In this document: one piece after another, positions 1 through 8,375 of the stretch
How the letters are laid out: each line of letters starts with the position of its first letter
How positions within the stretch are numbered: the first letter of the stretch is position 1
DNA from: Magnetococcales bacterium
Lineage (GTDB): Bacteria > Pseudomonadota > Magnetococcia > Magnetococcales > JADFXB01
Length of the DNA: 62,281 nt
Direction of reading: 5' to 3'
Assembly (NCBI GenBank): GCA_015233935.1
Contig: JADFXB010000009.1
Coordinates: 1 to 62,281, forward strand
Notes under the pieces: model-generated
The model's input: only the letters and a program-made list of their open reading frames with translations
Database searches by the model: none
What the model was told of the DNA's origin: nothing
Translations under genes and position numbers: made by a program

Positions 1-4
1 GGAA

Positions 5-760
5 ATGGAACAGGAGGCCCAATTTATTCTGGCGGCTGTTCATGCCTATCCCGGCGGCAAACTGGCGTTGCGGGGGGTCTCTTTTCGCATTACCCATGGG
101 GAGGCGGTGGCCATCATTGGGGCCAACGGAGCGGGTAAATCCACCTTGTTGTCCCATTTGAATGGTTGTTTCTTTCCCCAAAAGGGAAGCGTTTATATTG
201 GGGAACTCCCGGTCAACCATCATTCGGTGGAAGGCATTCGCCGCACTGTTGGCACCGTTTTTCAGGATGCGGACGATCAACTCTTCATGCCCACCGTCTA
301 TGAGGATGTTTCCTTCGGTCCTCTCAACATGGGCTTTCCCCCGGAGGAGTGCGCCAAGCGGGTGAAGGAGTGTCTGGAGCGGGTGGAGGCCTGGCATTTG
401 CGGGATCGTCCCCCTTATCGCCTATCGGGTGGGGAAAAACGTCGGGTAGCCATCGCCACCGCCCTTGCCATGGGGCCATCGTTATTGATCCTGGATGAAC
501 CCACCACAGGCTTGGATCCCCGTGGTCGCCGTCAATTGATCCAATTGTTACAGGGCTTCACCCACACCCGCATTATTGCCTCCCATGATTTGGACCTGGT
601 CCTGGATCTATGTCCCCGCACCCTGGTGATGAAGGATGGGGCCATTGCAGCGGACGGTCCCACCCGTGATCTTTTTACCAACCCTGAACTGCTGGCCGCC
701 TGTCATTTGGAGCAACCCTTGCGCCTGCAAGGCTGTCCCAACTGCTCCACCCCACATTAA
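5..760 (+). CDS. cbiO: Energy-coupling factor ABC transporter ATPase (cobalt/nickel type)
   Basis: Cytoplasmic ATPase that powers an ECF-type transporter, probably for cobalt or nickel. The 251 residues carry a complete ABC domain: Walker A GANGAGKST near residue 39, Q-loop VFQDADDQLF near 85, signature LSGGEKRR near 140, Walker B LLILDEPTTGLD near 160 and the H-loop ASHDLD near 193. The QDADDQLF stretch after the Q-loop is typical of CbiO/EcfA ATPases. The ATG at 5 follows GGAA at the window edge. Membrane partners (CbiQ/CbiM type) would lie upstream, outside the window. The substrate is inferred from family resemblance only; another ECF substrate is possible. Confidence 0.85.
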   Translation: MEQEAQFILAAVHAYPGGKLALRGVSFRITHGEAVAIIGANGAGKSTLLSHLNGCFFPQKGSVYIGELPVNHHSVEGIRRTVGTVFQDADDQLFMPTVYEDVSFGPLNMGFPPEECAKRVKECLERVEAWHLRDRPPYRLSGGEKRRVAIATALAMGPSLLILDEPTTGLDPRGRRQLIQLLQGFTHTRIIASHDLDLVLDLCPRTLVMKDGAIAADGPTRDLFTNPELLAACHLEQPLRLQGCPNCSTPH

Positions 761-824
761 ATACTTGCCCCATTTCCCCTTTTTCCCGCACAATGGGGGG
801 AAAAGTATCTTATGGGGGAAGTCC

Positions 825-2000
825 ATGATCACTCGCCTGAAAGTAAATAGTTTCAAATCTTTGGTAGATTTTGATATTCCGCTTAGTAAAGTGACTTGTT
901 TGGTTGGGTTAAATGGAGCCGGCAAGAGCACTGTTTTGCAAGCAATTCACTTATTGCAATATATCATGTCTGGGGAATTTAAAAATTGGAGTAGAGACCG
1001 TAATTTTTTCTCAATACCTTCTAAATATTATAGTGATATCATAAATGAACGTTTTTCATTTTCATTCTATGTAGAATTGAATATTTTAGGAAAAAAAATA
1101 ATATGGAGAGGAAATCTAAATGATGATTTGCGGTGCTTAGAAGAAGATGTTGTTGTTGAAGGTGATGTTGTTGTGAGTGTTCGAAATGGTGTGTGTATAA
1201 TAGGAGGGCAAACTCAAATAGATATAGCAATTGACTATCATGGTTCAATTTTGTCTGGACTGAAAGAAAAATTTTATACTGATTCTTATCCAATATTGAA
1301 GGATATTAAAAATTATATAACAAACATCAGATCACTGGAAAGGTTGTCTCCATTTCTGATTCGATCAACAGAAGGAAAATATTCTGGCCCGTTGGGAAAC
1401 GGTGGCGAGGGTTTGACAAATTTTATTGCTAATATGAATAAAGAAAGCTTCAAAGAGCTAAAGAAAATTATTAGAAATTTATTTTCTAAGCAATTGCGTG
1501 ATATTCGTGTTATTTCTGAAGATGGAAATTATCTTTATTTTTATGAGAAATATGTAAATCGACATAAGTTAATTAAAACAATCTCGGCTGATATAAATGA
1601 TGGCCTTTTGCGCCAATTGGCAATTATCTCACAAACATTGGTTAATAATTCTATTTTATTATTAGATGAATTAGAAAACGGTATTGATCCGGAAGCGGTA
1701 GAAAAGTTAGTTCAATATTTGATTGAATGCCCGCAGCAAGTAATTTTCACTACTCACAGTCTTCTCATTATGAATTATATTCCTGATGATCTAGCAAAAG
1801 AGGGAGTGATTTTTCTCTATCGTAACAATAAGGGACACATCCAAGGGGTACGCTTTTTTGATTTGCCAGAACCAAAAGAAAAATTGACCATTTTGGGTCC
1901 AGGAGAGGCTTATGTTGATTGTTATCTACATGATATTGTAAATCAATTGAATAGTGTTACCAAGGAGGAGAAAACCAATTTATTGGATCAGCAGCCATGA
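825..2000 (+). CDS. SMC/ABC-like AAA ATPase, first gene of ATPase/TOPRIM pair 1
   Basis: A 391-residue ATPase of the AAA_21/AAA_15 (RloA/OLD-like) class. It starts MITRLKVNSFKSL, with Walker A GLNGAGKST near residue 29, a signature-like INDGLLRQLA near 265, Walker B ILLLDELENGIDP near 284 and a terminal TTHS motif near 312. The start at 825 was chosen because the family begins just before the NFKS-type strand and GGGGGAA lies shortly upstream; the open frame extends back to 636 only as non-coding-like sequence. The gene is strikingly AT-rich compared with cbiO. Its stop overlaps the next start by ATGA, so the two are coupled. Such ATPases paired with TOPRIM proteins occur in anti-phage systems (AbiL/RloAB, PARIS, Gabija-like); that role here is inference. 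Confidence 0.8.
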   Translation: MITRLKVNSFKSLVDFDIPLSKVTCLVGLNGAGKSTVLQAIHLLQYIMSGEFKNWSRDRNFFSIPSKYYSDIINERFSFSFYVELNILGKKIIWRGNLNDDLRCLEEDVVVEGDVVVSVRNGVCIIGGQTQIDIAIDYHGSILSGLKEKFYTDSYPILKDIKNYITNIRSLERLSPFLIRSTEGKYSGPLGNGGEGLTNFIANMNKESFKELKKIIRNLFSKQLRDIRVISEDGNYLYFYEKYVNRHKLIKTISADINDGLLRQLAIISQTLVNNSILLLDELENGIDPEAVEKLVQYLIECPQQVIFTTHSLLIMNYIPDDLAKEGVIFLYRNNKGHIQGVRFFDLPEPKEKLTILGPGEAYVDCYLHDIVNQLNSVTKEEKTNLLDQQP

Positions 2001-2701
2001 TTTTCTTATTGAGTGGTGAAGGACCAACGGATTTGGGGACGACTGAAAATGGCTGTTTTGTCCCTGGTCCATTGTGCTTGCTTCTGGATCAATTATGTGG
2101 AAACAAAACCGTTGAAAAAGTTTATATTTCTAAAAACGAGCTGGCAGAGATCGAATTGCAAAAAGGTGAAGGCAAAATCAGGGCACGAGGTATAAAAAAC
2201 GTCGGCAGAAACCGCTATTTCCATAGGAATGCCTATGCGTTGGGAAAAAAGGCTGTGCAAGAATCCAAGGTCCATGGTTCTGTCGTAGCTATCCTGTTTC
2301 GAGATAGCGATGGAACCCACTCCAGCCCTTCCAGGCAATACCAGGATAAACTGGATTCCATCAAAAATGGTTTTCATGATGCCCAGTGTGAATATGGGGT
2401 GGCCATGCTGGCCAAACCGACTTCCGAGGCGTGGCTGTTATGCGCCCTGAAAAATCAGTATCAAGGATGTGCGCGTTTGGAAGAGTTGCCGGGCAATAGG
2501 GAGAGTGACAGGCATCCAAAAAAATTGTTGGCAGAGGTGCTCCAGAATCGCACCAGTGCAGAAGAACTTTGCGAACTGGTTCAGCAGGGAAAGCTGGATG
2601 GCAACCGGATAGACATGCCCAGCTTTAACCAATTCAGGGATGATTTCTACCAGGTATTGGAGCAACTCCAAAAGGGAGAGACTTGCCATGGAGAATCTTG
2701 A
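1997..2701 (+). CDS. TOPRIM-like (DUF4276/RloB-like) partner of ATPase pair 1
   Basis: Unassigned 234-residue protein translated from an ATGA overlap with the ATPase. Visible motifs fit a small TOPRIM nuclease-like fold: an N-terminal strand ending in Glu (FLLSGEGPTD, Glu8), an acidic DxD-like strand AILFRDSDGTH near residue 100, and a conserved-looking PTSEAWLL near 140, as in DUF4276-type proteins. No membrane segment or signal peptide is seen. Together with the upstream ATPase it makes a two-gene unit resembling RloA/RloB or AriA/AriB defence pairs. Its end overlaps the next kinase gene by 14 bases. The fold assignment rests on motif spacing read by eye; family name moderately uncertain. 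Confidence 0.6.
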   Translation: MIFLLSGEGPTDLGTTENGCFVPGPLCLLLDQLCGNKTVEKVYISKNELAEIELQKGEGKIRARGIKNVGRNRYFHRNAYALGKKAVQESKVHGSVVAILFRDSDGTHSSPSRQYQDKLDSIKNGFHDAQCEYGVAMLAKPTSEAWLLCALKNQYQGCARLEELPGNRESDRHPKKLLAEVLQNRTSAEELCELVQQGKLDGNRIDMPSFNQFRDDFYQVLEQLQKGETCHGES

Positions 2702-3911
2702 TCAACCGCCGGTTGCGGGACGCATCCTGTTGGTGGATGATTCCAACGCCCATCGCAATTTTATCCGTCAACATTTGGCGGCGGATGGTTACACCTTTTT
2801 GCAAGCGGCCAATGGCAAGCAGGCCTTGGAGACCCTTGCCCAGCATGAGGTTGATCTCATCATCCTGGACCACAACATGCCGGAAATGACCGGCATGGAA
2901 GTGTGCCAGTCCCTGCGGGAAAATCCCCTGCACAAAGGCGCACCCATTATTTTGGTGACCGCCAATAATACCGCCGATTTTCTCGCCCAGGGGTTGGCTG
3001 CCGGGGCCAGCGATTTTGTGGGCAAACCCTACCACCCCCAAGAACTGCTGGCCCGCACCCGTACCGCCATCGCCCGCCGCAAAGCGGAGGTGGAGTTGCA
3101 GGAATATCGCCAACACTTGGAACGCCTGGTGGAAGAGCGTACTCGCCAACTGGTGCACGCAGACCGTTTGGTCACCCTGGGCACCCTTACCGCCGGTGTG
3201 GCCCATGAAATCAACAATCCCAATAATTTCATTGTGGTCAATCTGGGATTTCTCAACAATTTTTGGGTGGTGGCCCACCCCATACTGGCCCGCTACGCCG
3301 AAGAACATCCCACCAGCCGCCTGGCCATGGGGGTAAGGGAGGTCAAAGAGGCCCTGGAGGGCATCGGCAACGGCAGTAAACGCATTACCGAAATTGTCGC
3401 CACCCTGAAAAGCCACGCCAAGGGTGGCCAACCCGGTGTCAAAGCCATTCTTCCTGCCAACGCCCCGGTCAAGGATGCCCTCGCCATCCTGCTACCCCGA
3501 TTGAAAAAAGGTGGAGAGGTGACGGTGGATATCCCGGAAGGATTGCAATTGCCCGGCAACCGCCAACAACTCTCGCAAGTTTTTATCAATTTGGTCACCA
3601 ACGCCCTGGACGCCATGAGCGAACATGGCCAACCCCCCAAAGAGCAAAAAATCACCATCTCCTGCACCGACAAACGGGGACGGCTGCTCTACAAGGTGAA
3701 GGACAACGGCCCCGGAATTCCTGCCGCCATCCTGCCGAAAATTTTTGAACCCTTCTTCACCACCAAGGGAGAAACGGTGGGCACCGGTTTGGGTCTATCC
3801 ATTGTCACCACCATTCTCAATGAACATGGGGGCAAAATTTCCGCCGTTTGTCCGCTGGAAGGGGGGAGTGAATTTCAAATCATGCTGCCTGCCGCTGGAG
3901 AGGGTGGCTGA
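2688..3911 (+). CDS. Receiver-histidine kinase hybrid protein
   Basis: Soluble two-component protein of 407 residues. An N-terminal receiver (residues about 11-130: LVDDSN, phospho-acceptor in LIILDHNMPEMTG, Lys in VGKPYHP) is followed by a coiled-coil linker, a HisKA dimerisation domain with GVAHEINNPNN, and a HATPase domain (N-box NLVTNALDAM, G1 DNGPGIP, G2 GTGLGLS). No transmembrane helix is visible, so input comes from a partner kinase through the receiver. The start ATG at 2688 is preceded by AAAGGGAGAG. It lies inside the last codons of the TOPRIM-like gene, so it is probably co-transcribed with pair 1. It overlaps the nuclease gene downstream by one base. The signal sensed is unknown. 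Confidence 0.85.
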   Translation: MENLDQPPVAGRILLVDDSNAHRNFIRQHLAADGYTFLQAANGKQALETLAQHEVDLIILDHNMPEMTGMEVCQSLRENPLHKGAPIILVTANNTADFLAQGLAAGASDFVGKPYHPQELLARTRTAIARRKAEVELQEYRQHLERLVEERTRQLVHADRLVTLGTLTAGVAHEINNPNNFIVVNLGFLNNFWVVAHPILARYAEEHPTSRLAMGVREVKEALEGIGNGSKRITEIVATLKSHAKGGQPGVKAILPANAPVKDALAILLPRLKKGGEVTVDIPEGLQLPGNRQQLSQVFINLVTNALDAMSEHGQPPKEQKITISCTDKRGRLLYKVKDNGPGIPAAILPKIFEPFFTTKGETVGTGLGLSIVTTILNEHGGKISAVCPLEGGSEFQIMLPAAGEGG

Positions 3912-4654
3912 TGGTCCGCTGGTGGTGGTTGCTGCTGGTTTTCCTCTGCCCACCCCTTTATGGGCAGGTGGTGGTGGTCAAACAGGTGCTGGACGGGGAT
4001 ACCTTTGTCACCACCACCCGGCAACGGGTGCGGGTGATTGGCATCGATACCCCGGAAGTGGGGCGCGGCAAGGGGGTGGATGAACCTTTTGCTCAGCAAG
4101 CCAAACAACTGGCAGGTGATCTCCTTCTTCAAAAACAAGTCACCCTCACCCCTGGCGAAGAGAGTATGGATGCCTTTGGCCGTACCCTTGCCTATGTCAC
4201 CCTGCCCGATGGCAGCGATCTGGCCCATCATCTGTTAAAGAAGGGGCTGGCCATGGTGCGTATTTTTCCTCCCAATTTGCGGCAGATTCCCGCTTATTTA
4301 AAATTGGAGGCAGAAGCTCGCCACCAAAAGGTGGGTATGTGGCATCCTGGCAACGAATATCTGCTCAACCCCTTTGAAGCCCATAAAGGATTGGGACGCC
4401 ACCGATTGGTGAGTGGGCGGGTGAGCCATATTTCCCAAAGCCGTAAACGGGTCTATCTCCATTTTGGCCCCAACCACCAATCGGATTTCACCATCGGCAT
4501 CCGGGGTGAGCTGTGGCAAACCCTCTTCCATGCCCATGGATTGAATAAAAATTCTCTTTTAGGACAAAGAGTTTTGGTGCGTGGTAAACTTCATCAGCGT
4601 GGCGGTGTTTCCATGAATTTGGACCATCCATGGGAGATTTCCGTGGGGCAATAA
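3911..4654 (+). CDS. Secreted thermonuclease (SNase-like) family protein
   Basis: Predicted exported Ca-dependent nuclease of the staphylococcal nuclease (SNase/TNase) family, 247 residues. Residues 1-19 form a signal peptide (MVRWWWLLLVFLCPPLYGQ). The SNase core follows: VLDGDTF near 26, RVRVIGIDTPEVG with the family Arg and Asp, then a Glu-containing stretch and DAFGRTLAYV carrying the second catalytic Arg. The last ~100 residues contain a second beta-rich stretch resembling an OB extension of no known role. The start overlaps the kinase stop (TGATG), so the genes are one transcript. It may degrade extracellular or periplasmic nucleic acid; no partner is evident. Confidence 0.85.
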   Translation: MVRWWWLLLVFLCPPLYGQVVVVKQVLDGDTFVTTTRQRVRVIGIDTPEVGRGKGVDEPFAQQAKQLAGDLLLQKQVTLTPGEESMDAFGRTLAYVTLPDGSDLAHHLLKKGLAMVRIFPPNLRQIPAYLKLEAEARHQKVGMWHPGNEYLLNPFEAHKGLGRHRLVSGRVSHISQSRKRVYLHFGPNHQSDFTIGIRGELWQTLFHAHGLNKNSLLGQRVLVRGKLHQRGGVSMNLDHPWEISVGQ

Positions 4655-4715
4655 GGATGCCTTCAAGAGGGGTAATTAATTTTTATTTAATTTTCAAGCC
4701 ATTATCTTATAGCCG

Positions 4716-4743
4716 TTGACATATGTCCAATGTTTCTTATACT
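4716..4743 (+). promoter_or_regulatory. Sigma-70 promoter upstream of the 4815 gene
   Basis: TTGACA at 4716-4721 and TATACT at 4738-4743 are separated by 16 bases, a near-consensus sigma-70 promoter. It lies about 70 bases before the start codon at 4815. The preceding stretch 4670-4710 is AT-rich, like an UP element. Confidence 0.75.
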
Positions 4744-4814
4744 AGGAGGCTGGGTGAGTCTCTCGCAGGGGAGGGCACCACTGTATTTGTCGTCGGGAAG
4801 CCGGGAAGGAACGC

Positions 4815-5540
4815 ATGGTAGGCTTTATCCAAAAACTTTTTGGTAACAAGGAAGAGAAACCCGCACCGCCAGTTGTGCCGCCCATTCGGGTGGTGCAAAA
4901 TTCGGGTCATGGCCAAGCGACTCCTCCTGTTGCTCATCACGCCCCTCCTGTGCAACGGCGGGTGGTCAACGCCCGTGAATTGCAGGTCAACGACACCTTG
5001 CGCATGGCCATTTGTGATTGTGCTGGTTTGAGTGGCAAGCGGTTCAAGGTTACTTCGGTGAGTACCTATCTGTTTAGTCAGCCCAGTCCCACCTTTGCTT
5101 TGCAGGGGGAGGATGGTCAGCGATATTTTCTTTCTTTTTCCCATGAGCATGATCGGGAGTATGTCACCTTCATTCGCCCGTTGTTGCATCGGGAGGTGGG
5201 GAAGCTTTTTCGTTTGGAAGATTTGGCTCAGTTGTTTGAGGAAAAAGAGGGTGAATTTGCGTTGGCGCGTAAGGAGGAGTTGCCCCATTTAACGGGTTGG
5301 ACCGCCGCCGACTACCATCTTTCCATCGATGCTTTGAAGGGCTATTTTTTCAGCGAGGATTTGCGGGAAAAAGAGCAGGAAGAGTTTGAGGGCGGGGAGG
5401 GTTTGGACCACTATCTTTTATTGGATCCCAGCCACCGCTTCACCCTGGAAGTGGAAGTCTATGACAACGGCGAGCCGGAGGTGGCCCTGGGTTTGCGGCT
5501 GCCGGTCAGTTTGGTAGAGCAGATTCGCCCCAGTACTTGA
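4815..5540 (+). CDS. Hypothetical protein with proline-rich N-terminal linker
   Basis: Not recognised. A 241-residue soluble protein: short N-terminal helix (MVGFIQKLFGNKEE), a Pro/Val/His-rich flexible linker to about residue 50, then a compact domain rich in beta strands (KVTSVSTYLF, FALQGEDGQRYFLSF), a charged acidic stretch near 175-200 and a final strand-rich segment. No signal peptide or catalytic motif is evident. The start is supported by GGAAGGA a few bases upstream and by a near-consensus promoter at 4716. The gene appears monocistronic, with AAA pair 2 starting 112 bases later. The linker-domain design suggests an adaptor or regulator, which is only a guess. Confidence 0.7.
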   Translation: MVGFIQKLFGNKEEKPAPPVVPPIRVVQNSGHGQATPPVAHHAPPVQRRVVNARELQVNDTLRMAICDCAGLSGKRFKVTSVSTYLFSQPSPTFALQGEDGQRYFLSFSHEHDREYVTFIRPLLHREVGKLFRLEDLAQLFEEKEGEFALARKEELPHLTGWTAADYHLSIDALKGYFFSEDLREKEQEEFEGGEGLDHYLLLDPSHRFTLEVEVYDNGEPEVALGLRLPVSLVEQIRPST

Positions 5541-5652
5541 TCCCACCGTAAGACTCTTTGCGCAGAAGTTGGCCCATCTTGTGATTCAAGCAAGGCAACT
5601 TACAAACCTTCTTTAGTTAATCGGAAAGATAAGGTGCCAGGTAATACGGAAA

Positions 5653-6951
5653 ATGGTAAAGAATTTAAAACTTTATAATTTTAAAAGTCACCAGGAAAGT
5701 TTGCTGGAGCTTGGAAATTTTTCGCTCTTGGTCGGTACTAATGCGGCGGGAAAAAGCAATATTGGTGATGCGCTTCGGTTTTTGCATGGAATTGGGCGGG
5801 GATATTATTTTTCGGATATTTTTAGTGGAAAGTGGGGGGAGGGGGGCTATCGGGAGTGGGAAGGCGTAAGAGGAGGGACACATCTATCGTTTAATACAGG
5901 GAACAGTTTTGTAATTCATATTGGTTTTGACGACTGTTCGTATGACATTGGTGTATATACTGAATTTGTTCATCCGTTTGTCTTTCTAGAGTATTTAATG
6001 CAAAAAGAAATTATTCCATTTATATTAGTTCCTGATGAGAATAGACAATACGGCAATATATCCCCCGTTATGCTGGCAAACATTCGATTTGGTAGCTCAT
6101 TATCGCAAAAAGATATTGAAATAAATAAATTAATGAAAGGTGAAAATTATTCTATACTGCAAGGGATAGTTGCTAATTCTTCGTTGGATATCGATTGTCC
6201 GAGAGACCAACCACTGCTTAATCATTTGCAATATCGTGCTGAAGTGCCAGAAGATATAAAAGACCATTGCCGGAAAGTTCAAAATTATCTCAAACAAATC
6301 CGCTTCCTAGACCTGCATCCCAAAGCCATGCGGCAGCCCAGCGTGCCAGGGGTGACCGTTCTGGGGCATCAGGGGGAAAATCTCTCCTCTGTCATCTATG
6401 CCATCTGTCAAGACAAAGAGCAAAAAGAGACCCTGCTCTCCTGGCTGCACGAACTCACCCCCATGGATGTACAGGATGTGGATTTTGTCTCTTTGCCCGA
6501 TGGCAAGATTTTACTGGAATTGATGGAAAGCAATGGGCAAAAAATATCCATTTACAACACCTCGGATGGCACCCTGCGATTTTTAGGATTGCTGGCTCTC
6601 TTGTTGGGTGGGGATCCGGCCCGTTTGATTTTTATTGAAGAGTTGGATACCGGCATCCACCCCACCCGCTTGTGGCTGTTGGTGGACATGATTGAACGAT
6701 TGACCGCTGCCAGTGGTAAACAAATCCTGGCGACCACCCATTCCCCCTATCTGTTGGCCTGTCTTTCTCCGCAAGCCAGAGAATATGCCTCTTTGGTCTA
6801 TCGTCTGCCGGGTTCTCCCGAGTCCCGCATTACCAGGGTCATGGATATTCCCCACATTCGGGAAGTGTTGGAACAACAAGACTTGGCCACCTTGATGGCC
6901 AGCGGTTGGCTGGAAGATGTGGTGGCCTTGCAGCAGGAAAACAGGCCATGA
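5653..6951 (+). CDS. SMC/ABC-like AAA ATPase, first gene of ATPase/TOPRIM pair 2
   Basis: A 432-residue AAA_21-type ATPase. It begins MVKNLKLYNFKSHQ and carries Walker A GTNAAGKSN near residue 30, signature NTSDGTLRFLGL near 303, Walker B LIFIEELDTGIHP near 323 and TTHSPYLLA near 358. It is a different protein from the ATPase at 825, sharing only the family core. The base composition changes abruptly inside the gene: 5653 to about 6295 is AT-rich, the rest is GC-rich like the chromosome. The N-terminal half holds the Walker A strand and the variable insert. Its stop overlaps the next gene by ATGA. A defence role (nuclease-coupled ATPase) is inferred from architecture. Confidence 0.8.
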   Translation: MVKNLKLYNFKSHQESLLELGNFSLLVGTNAAGKSNIGDALRFLHGIGRGYYFSDIFSGKWGEGGYREWEGVRGGTHLSFNTGNSFVIHIGFDDCSYDIGVYTEFVHPFVFLEYLMQKEIIPFILVPDENRQYGNISPVMLANIRFGSSLSQKDIEINKLMKGENYSILQGIVANSSLDIDCPRDQPLLNHLQYRAEVPEDIKDHCRKVQNYLKQIRFLDLHPKAMRQPSVPGVTVLGHQGENLSSVIYAICQDKEQKETLLSWLHELTPMDVQDVDFVSLPDGKILLELMESNGQKISIYNTSDGTLRFLGLLALLLGGDPARLIFIEELDTGIHPTRLWLLVDMIERLTAASGKQILATTHSPYLLACLSPQAREYASLVYRLPGSPESRITRVMDIPHIREVLEQQDLATLMASGWLEDVVALQQENRP

Positions 6952-7517
6952 AAATATTGGTGATTACCGAAGATTTCACCCGCGACCAATTTATTGTCCA
7001 ACCCTTGTTGCAGGCCATGTTGAAACATTTGGGCAAGCCACACGCCCAAATCACCGTTTGCAAGGATAAAGCCATCCAAGGCGTAGACCAAGCCTTAAAG
7101 CGGACCACCCTGCAACACATTTTTCAACGCTACCCCATGATGGACTTGTTCCTGTTGTGCATCGACCGGGATGGTTATCAAGAGCGACAGCAAAGTTTAA
7201 AAAAATTGGAAGACCAAGCCCAAAAACCTTTGCTGACCGAAGCGGCCAGGGAAGAGGTTGAGGTATGGGCCTTGGCCGGCCTGGAGTTGCCTTCCCAATG
7301 GCGATGGCAGGAGATTCGCCAGGAGATTCATCCCAAGGAATGCTATTTCCAGCCCCTGGCCAAGGAGCGTAGGTTGGCCAACCATCCCGCCGGAGGCTAC
7401 AAACAGTTGGGCCAGCAAGCGGCTGCCAATTATCAACGTATTCGCTCTCTCTGCCCGGAAGATGTGGGACGGTTGGAGACCAGAATCCAGCAATGGATGA
7501 ATGCACCCCCGCCCTGA
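6948..7517 (+). CDS. TOPRIM-like partner of ATPase pair 2
   Basis: A 189-residue protein coupled to the ATPase by an ATGA overlap. It opens with a strand ending in an acidic residue (MKILVITEDFTRD, Glu8), has a second acidic strand LFLLCIDRDGY near residue 65 and a later EEVEVWALAG near 100. The order Glu, then DxD, then Glu/Trp helix matches small TOPRIM proteins of the RloB/DUF4276 kind. The C-terminal half is helical and basic and could contact nucleic acid. Background-like base composition, unlike the first half of its partner. No close family name can be given; the TOPRIM reading is a motif-level inference. Confidence 0.6.
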   Translation: MKILVITEDFTRDQFIVQPLLQAMLKHLGKPHAQITVCKDKAIQGVDQALKRTTLQHIFQRYPMMDLFLLCIDRDGYQERQQSLKKLEDQAQKPLLTEAAREEVEVWALAGLELPSQWRWQEIRQEIHPKECYFQPLAKERRLANHPAGGYKQLGQQAAANYQRIRSLCPEDVGRLETRIQQWMNAPPP

Positions 7518-7587
7518 CCTGTTCCCACATTCCTCTCCCTTGTGTCCGTAAGTAGCATCAATCCTGGTAACCCTGTCGATTAGGGTA

Positions 7588-7621
7588 TCTTCCAGCCAAA
7601 AAAATGTGCTAAGCTGGAAGA
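7588..7621. repeat. 9-bp inverted repeat before yggS
   Basis: TCTTCCAGC at 7588-7596 and GCTGGAAGA at 7613-7621 are perfect reverse complements around a 16-base A-rich spacer, 33 bases before the yggS start. There is no following T-tract, so an operator or mRNA hairpin is more likely than a terminator. Confidence 0.45.
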
Positions 7622-7654
7622 CTGTGAGCGGATTCATTAGCTACAAGAAATGCC

Positions 7655-8338
7655 ATGAACATCATTGCCGCCAATCTTCTGCGTGTACAAATCAAGATCA
7701 ATCAGGCTTGTGAACGTTCTGGTCGTCTGCCTTCCCAGGTGCGACTGGTGGCGGTGAGCAAGACCCAACCCGTTGAGCGGCTGGCAGAGGTGGTGGACGA
7801 GGGGCATTTTCTATTTGGGGAAAACCGGGTGCAGGAGGCCAGGGATAAAATTCCCCTGCTGGCCAACCCGCAAGCCCGCTTTCACCTGATAGGTCCCCTG
7901 CAACGCAACAAGGTCAAGGAAGCGTTGAGCCTCTTCCAAATGATCGAAAGCCTGGACTCACTGGAAGTGGCGGAAGAGATCGAACGGCGGGCCAGTCAAC
8001 CCATGCCCGTCCTGGTGCAGGTCAATGTGGGGCGGGAGGCGCAAAAACATGGCTTTCTCCCAGAGGAGCTGCCCGACACCCTGCGTAAACTGGCACAGCT
8101 TTCCAAGATACAGGTGCGCGGCTTAATGACCGTCCCTCCCATGGTGGAGGAGGCCGAAGAGGCGCGCCCCTTCTTCAGACAGTTGGCCGAGCTTGCCGCA
8201 CGCATGAACGAGCTTGCCATTCCAGGGGTCGCCATGGACGAACTCTCCATGGGAATGAGCCACGACTTTCCCGTGGCCGTGGAAGAGGGGGCTACCCTGG
8301 TGCGGGTGGGCAGTGCTATTTTTGGTCAACGTTATTGA
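7655..8338 (+). CDS. yggS: PLP homeostasis protein, YggS/PROSC family
   Basis: Cytoplasmic pyridoxal-5'-phosphate binding protein that buffers PLP and affects amino-acid and 2-ketoacid balance. The 227 residues match the family length. The PLP-binding lysine is Lys36 in LVAVSKTQP, followed by FGENRVQEA, HLIGPLQRNK and the C-terminal phosphate-binding region ELSMGMSHDF and VRVGSAIFG. These are hallmark motifs of the single-domain TIM-barrel family. It begins the conserved yggS-proC-yggT-yggU cluster found in many bacteria. No RBS better than a weak purine run is visible; the ATG fixes the usual N-terminus. Confidence 0.93.
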   Translation: MNIIAANLLRVQIKINQACERSGRLPSQVRLVAVSKTQPVERLAEVVDEGHFLFGENRVQEARDKIPLLANPQARFHLIGPLQRNKVKEALSLFQMIESLDSLEVAEEIERRASQPMPVLVQVNVGREAQKHGFLPEELPDTLRKLAQLSKIQVRGLMTVPPMVEEAEEARPFFRQLAELAARMNELAIPGVAMDELSMGMSHDFPVAVEEGATLVRVGSAIFGQRY

Positions 8339-8375
8339 TTTGGGATTTCTTCTTTAAGGATGAAGGGGCAGTCGG

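Noticed and set aside
636-824. N-terminal extension of the pair 1 ATPase from 636
   Set aside because: It overlaps cbiO in another frame, is Pro/Cys-rich and lies before the family's normal start; ATG 825 is preferred.
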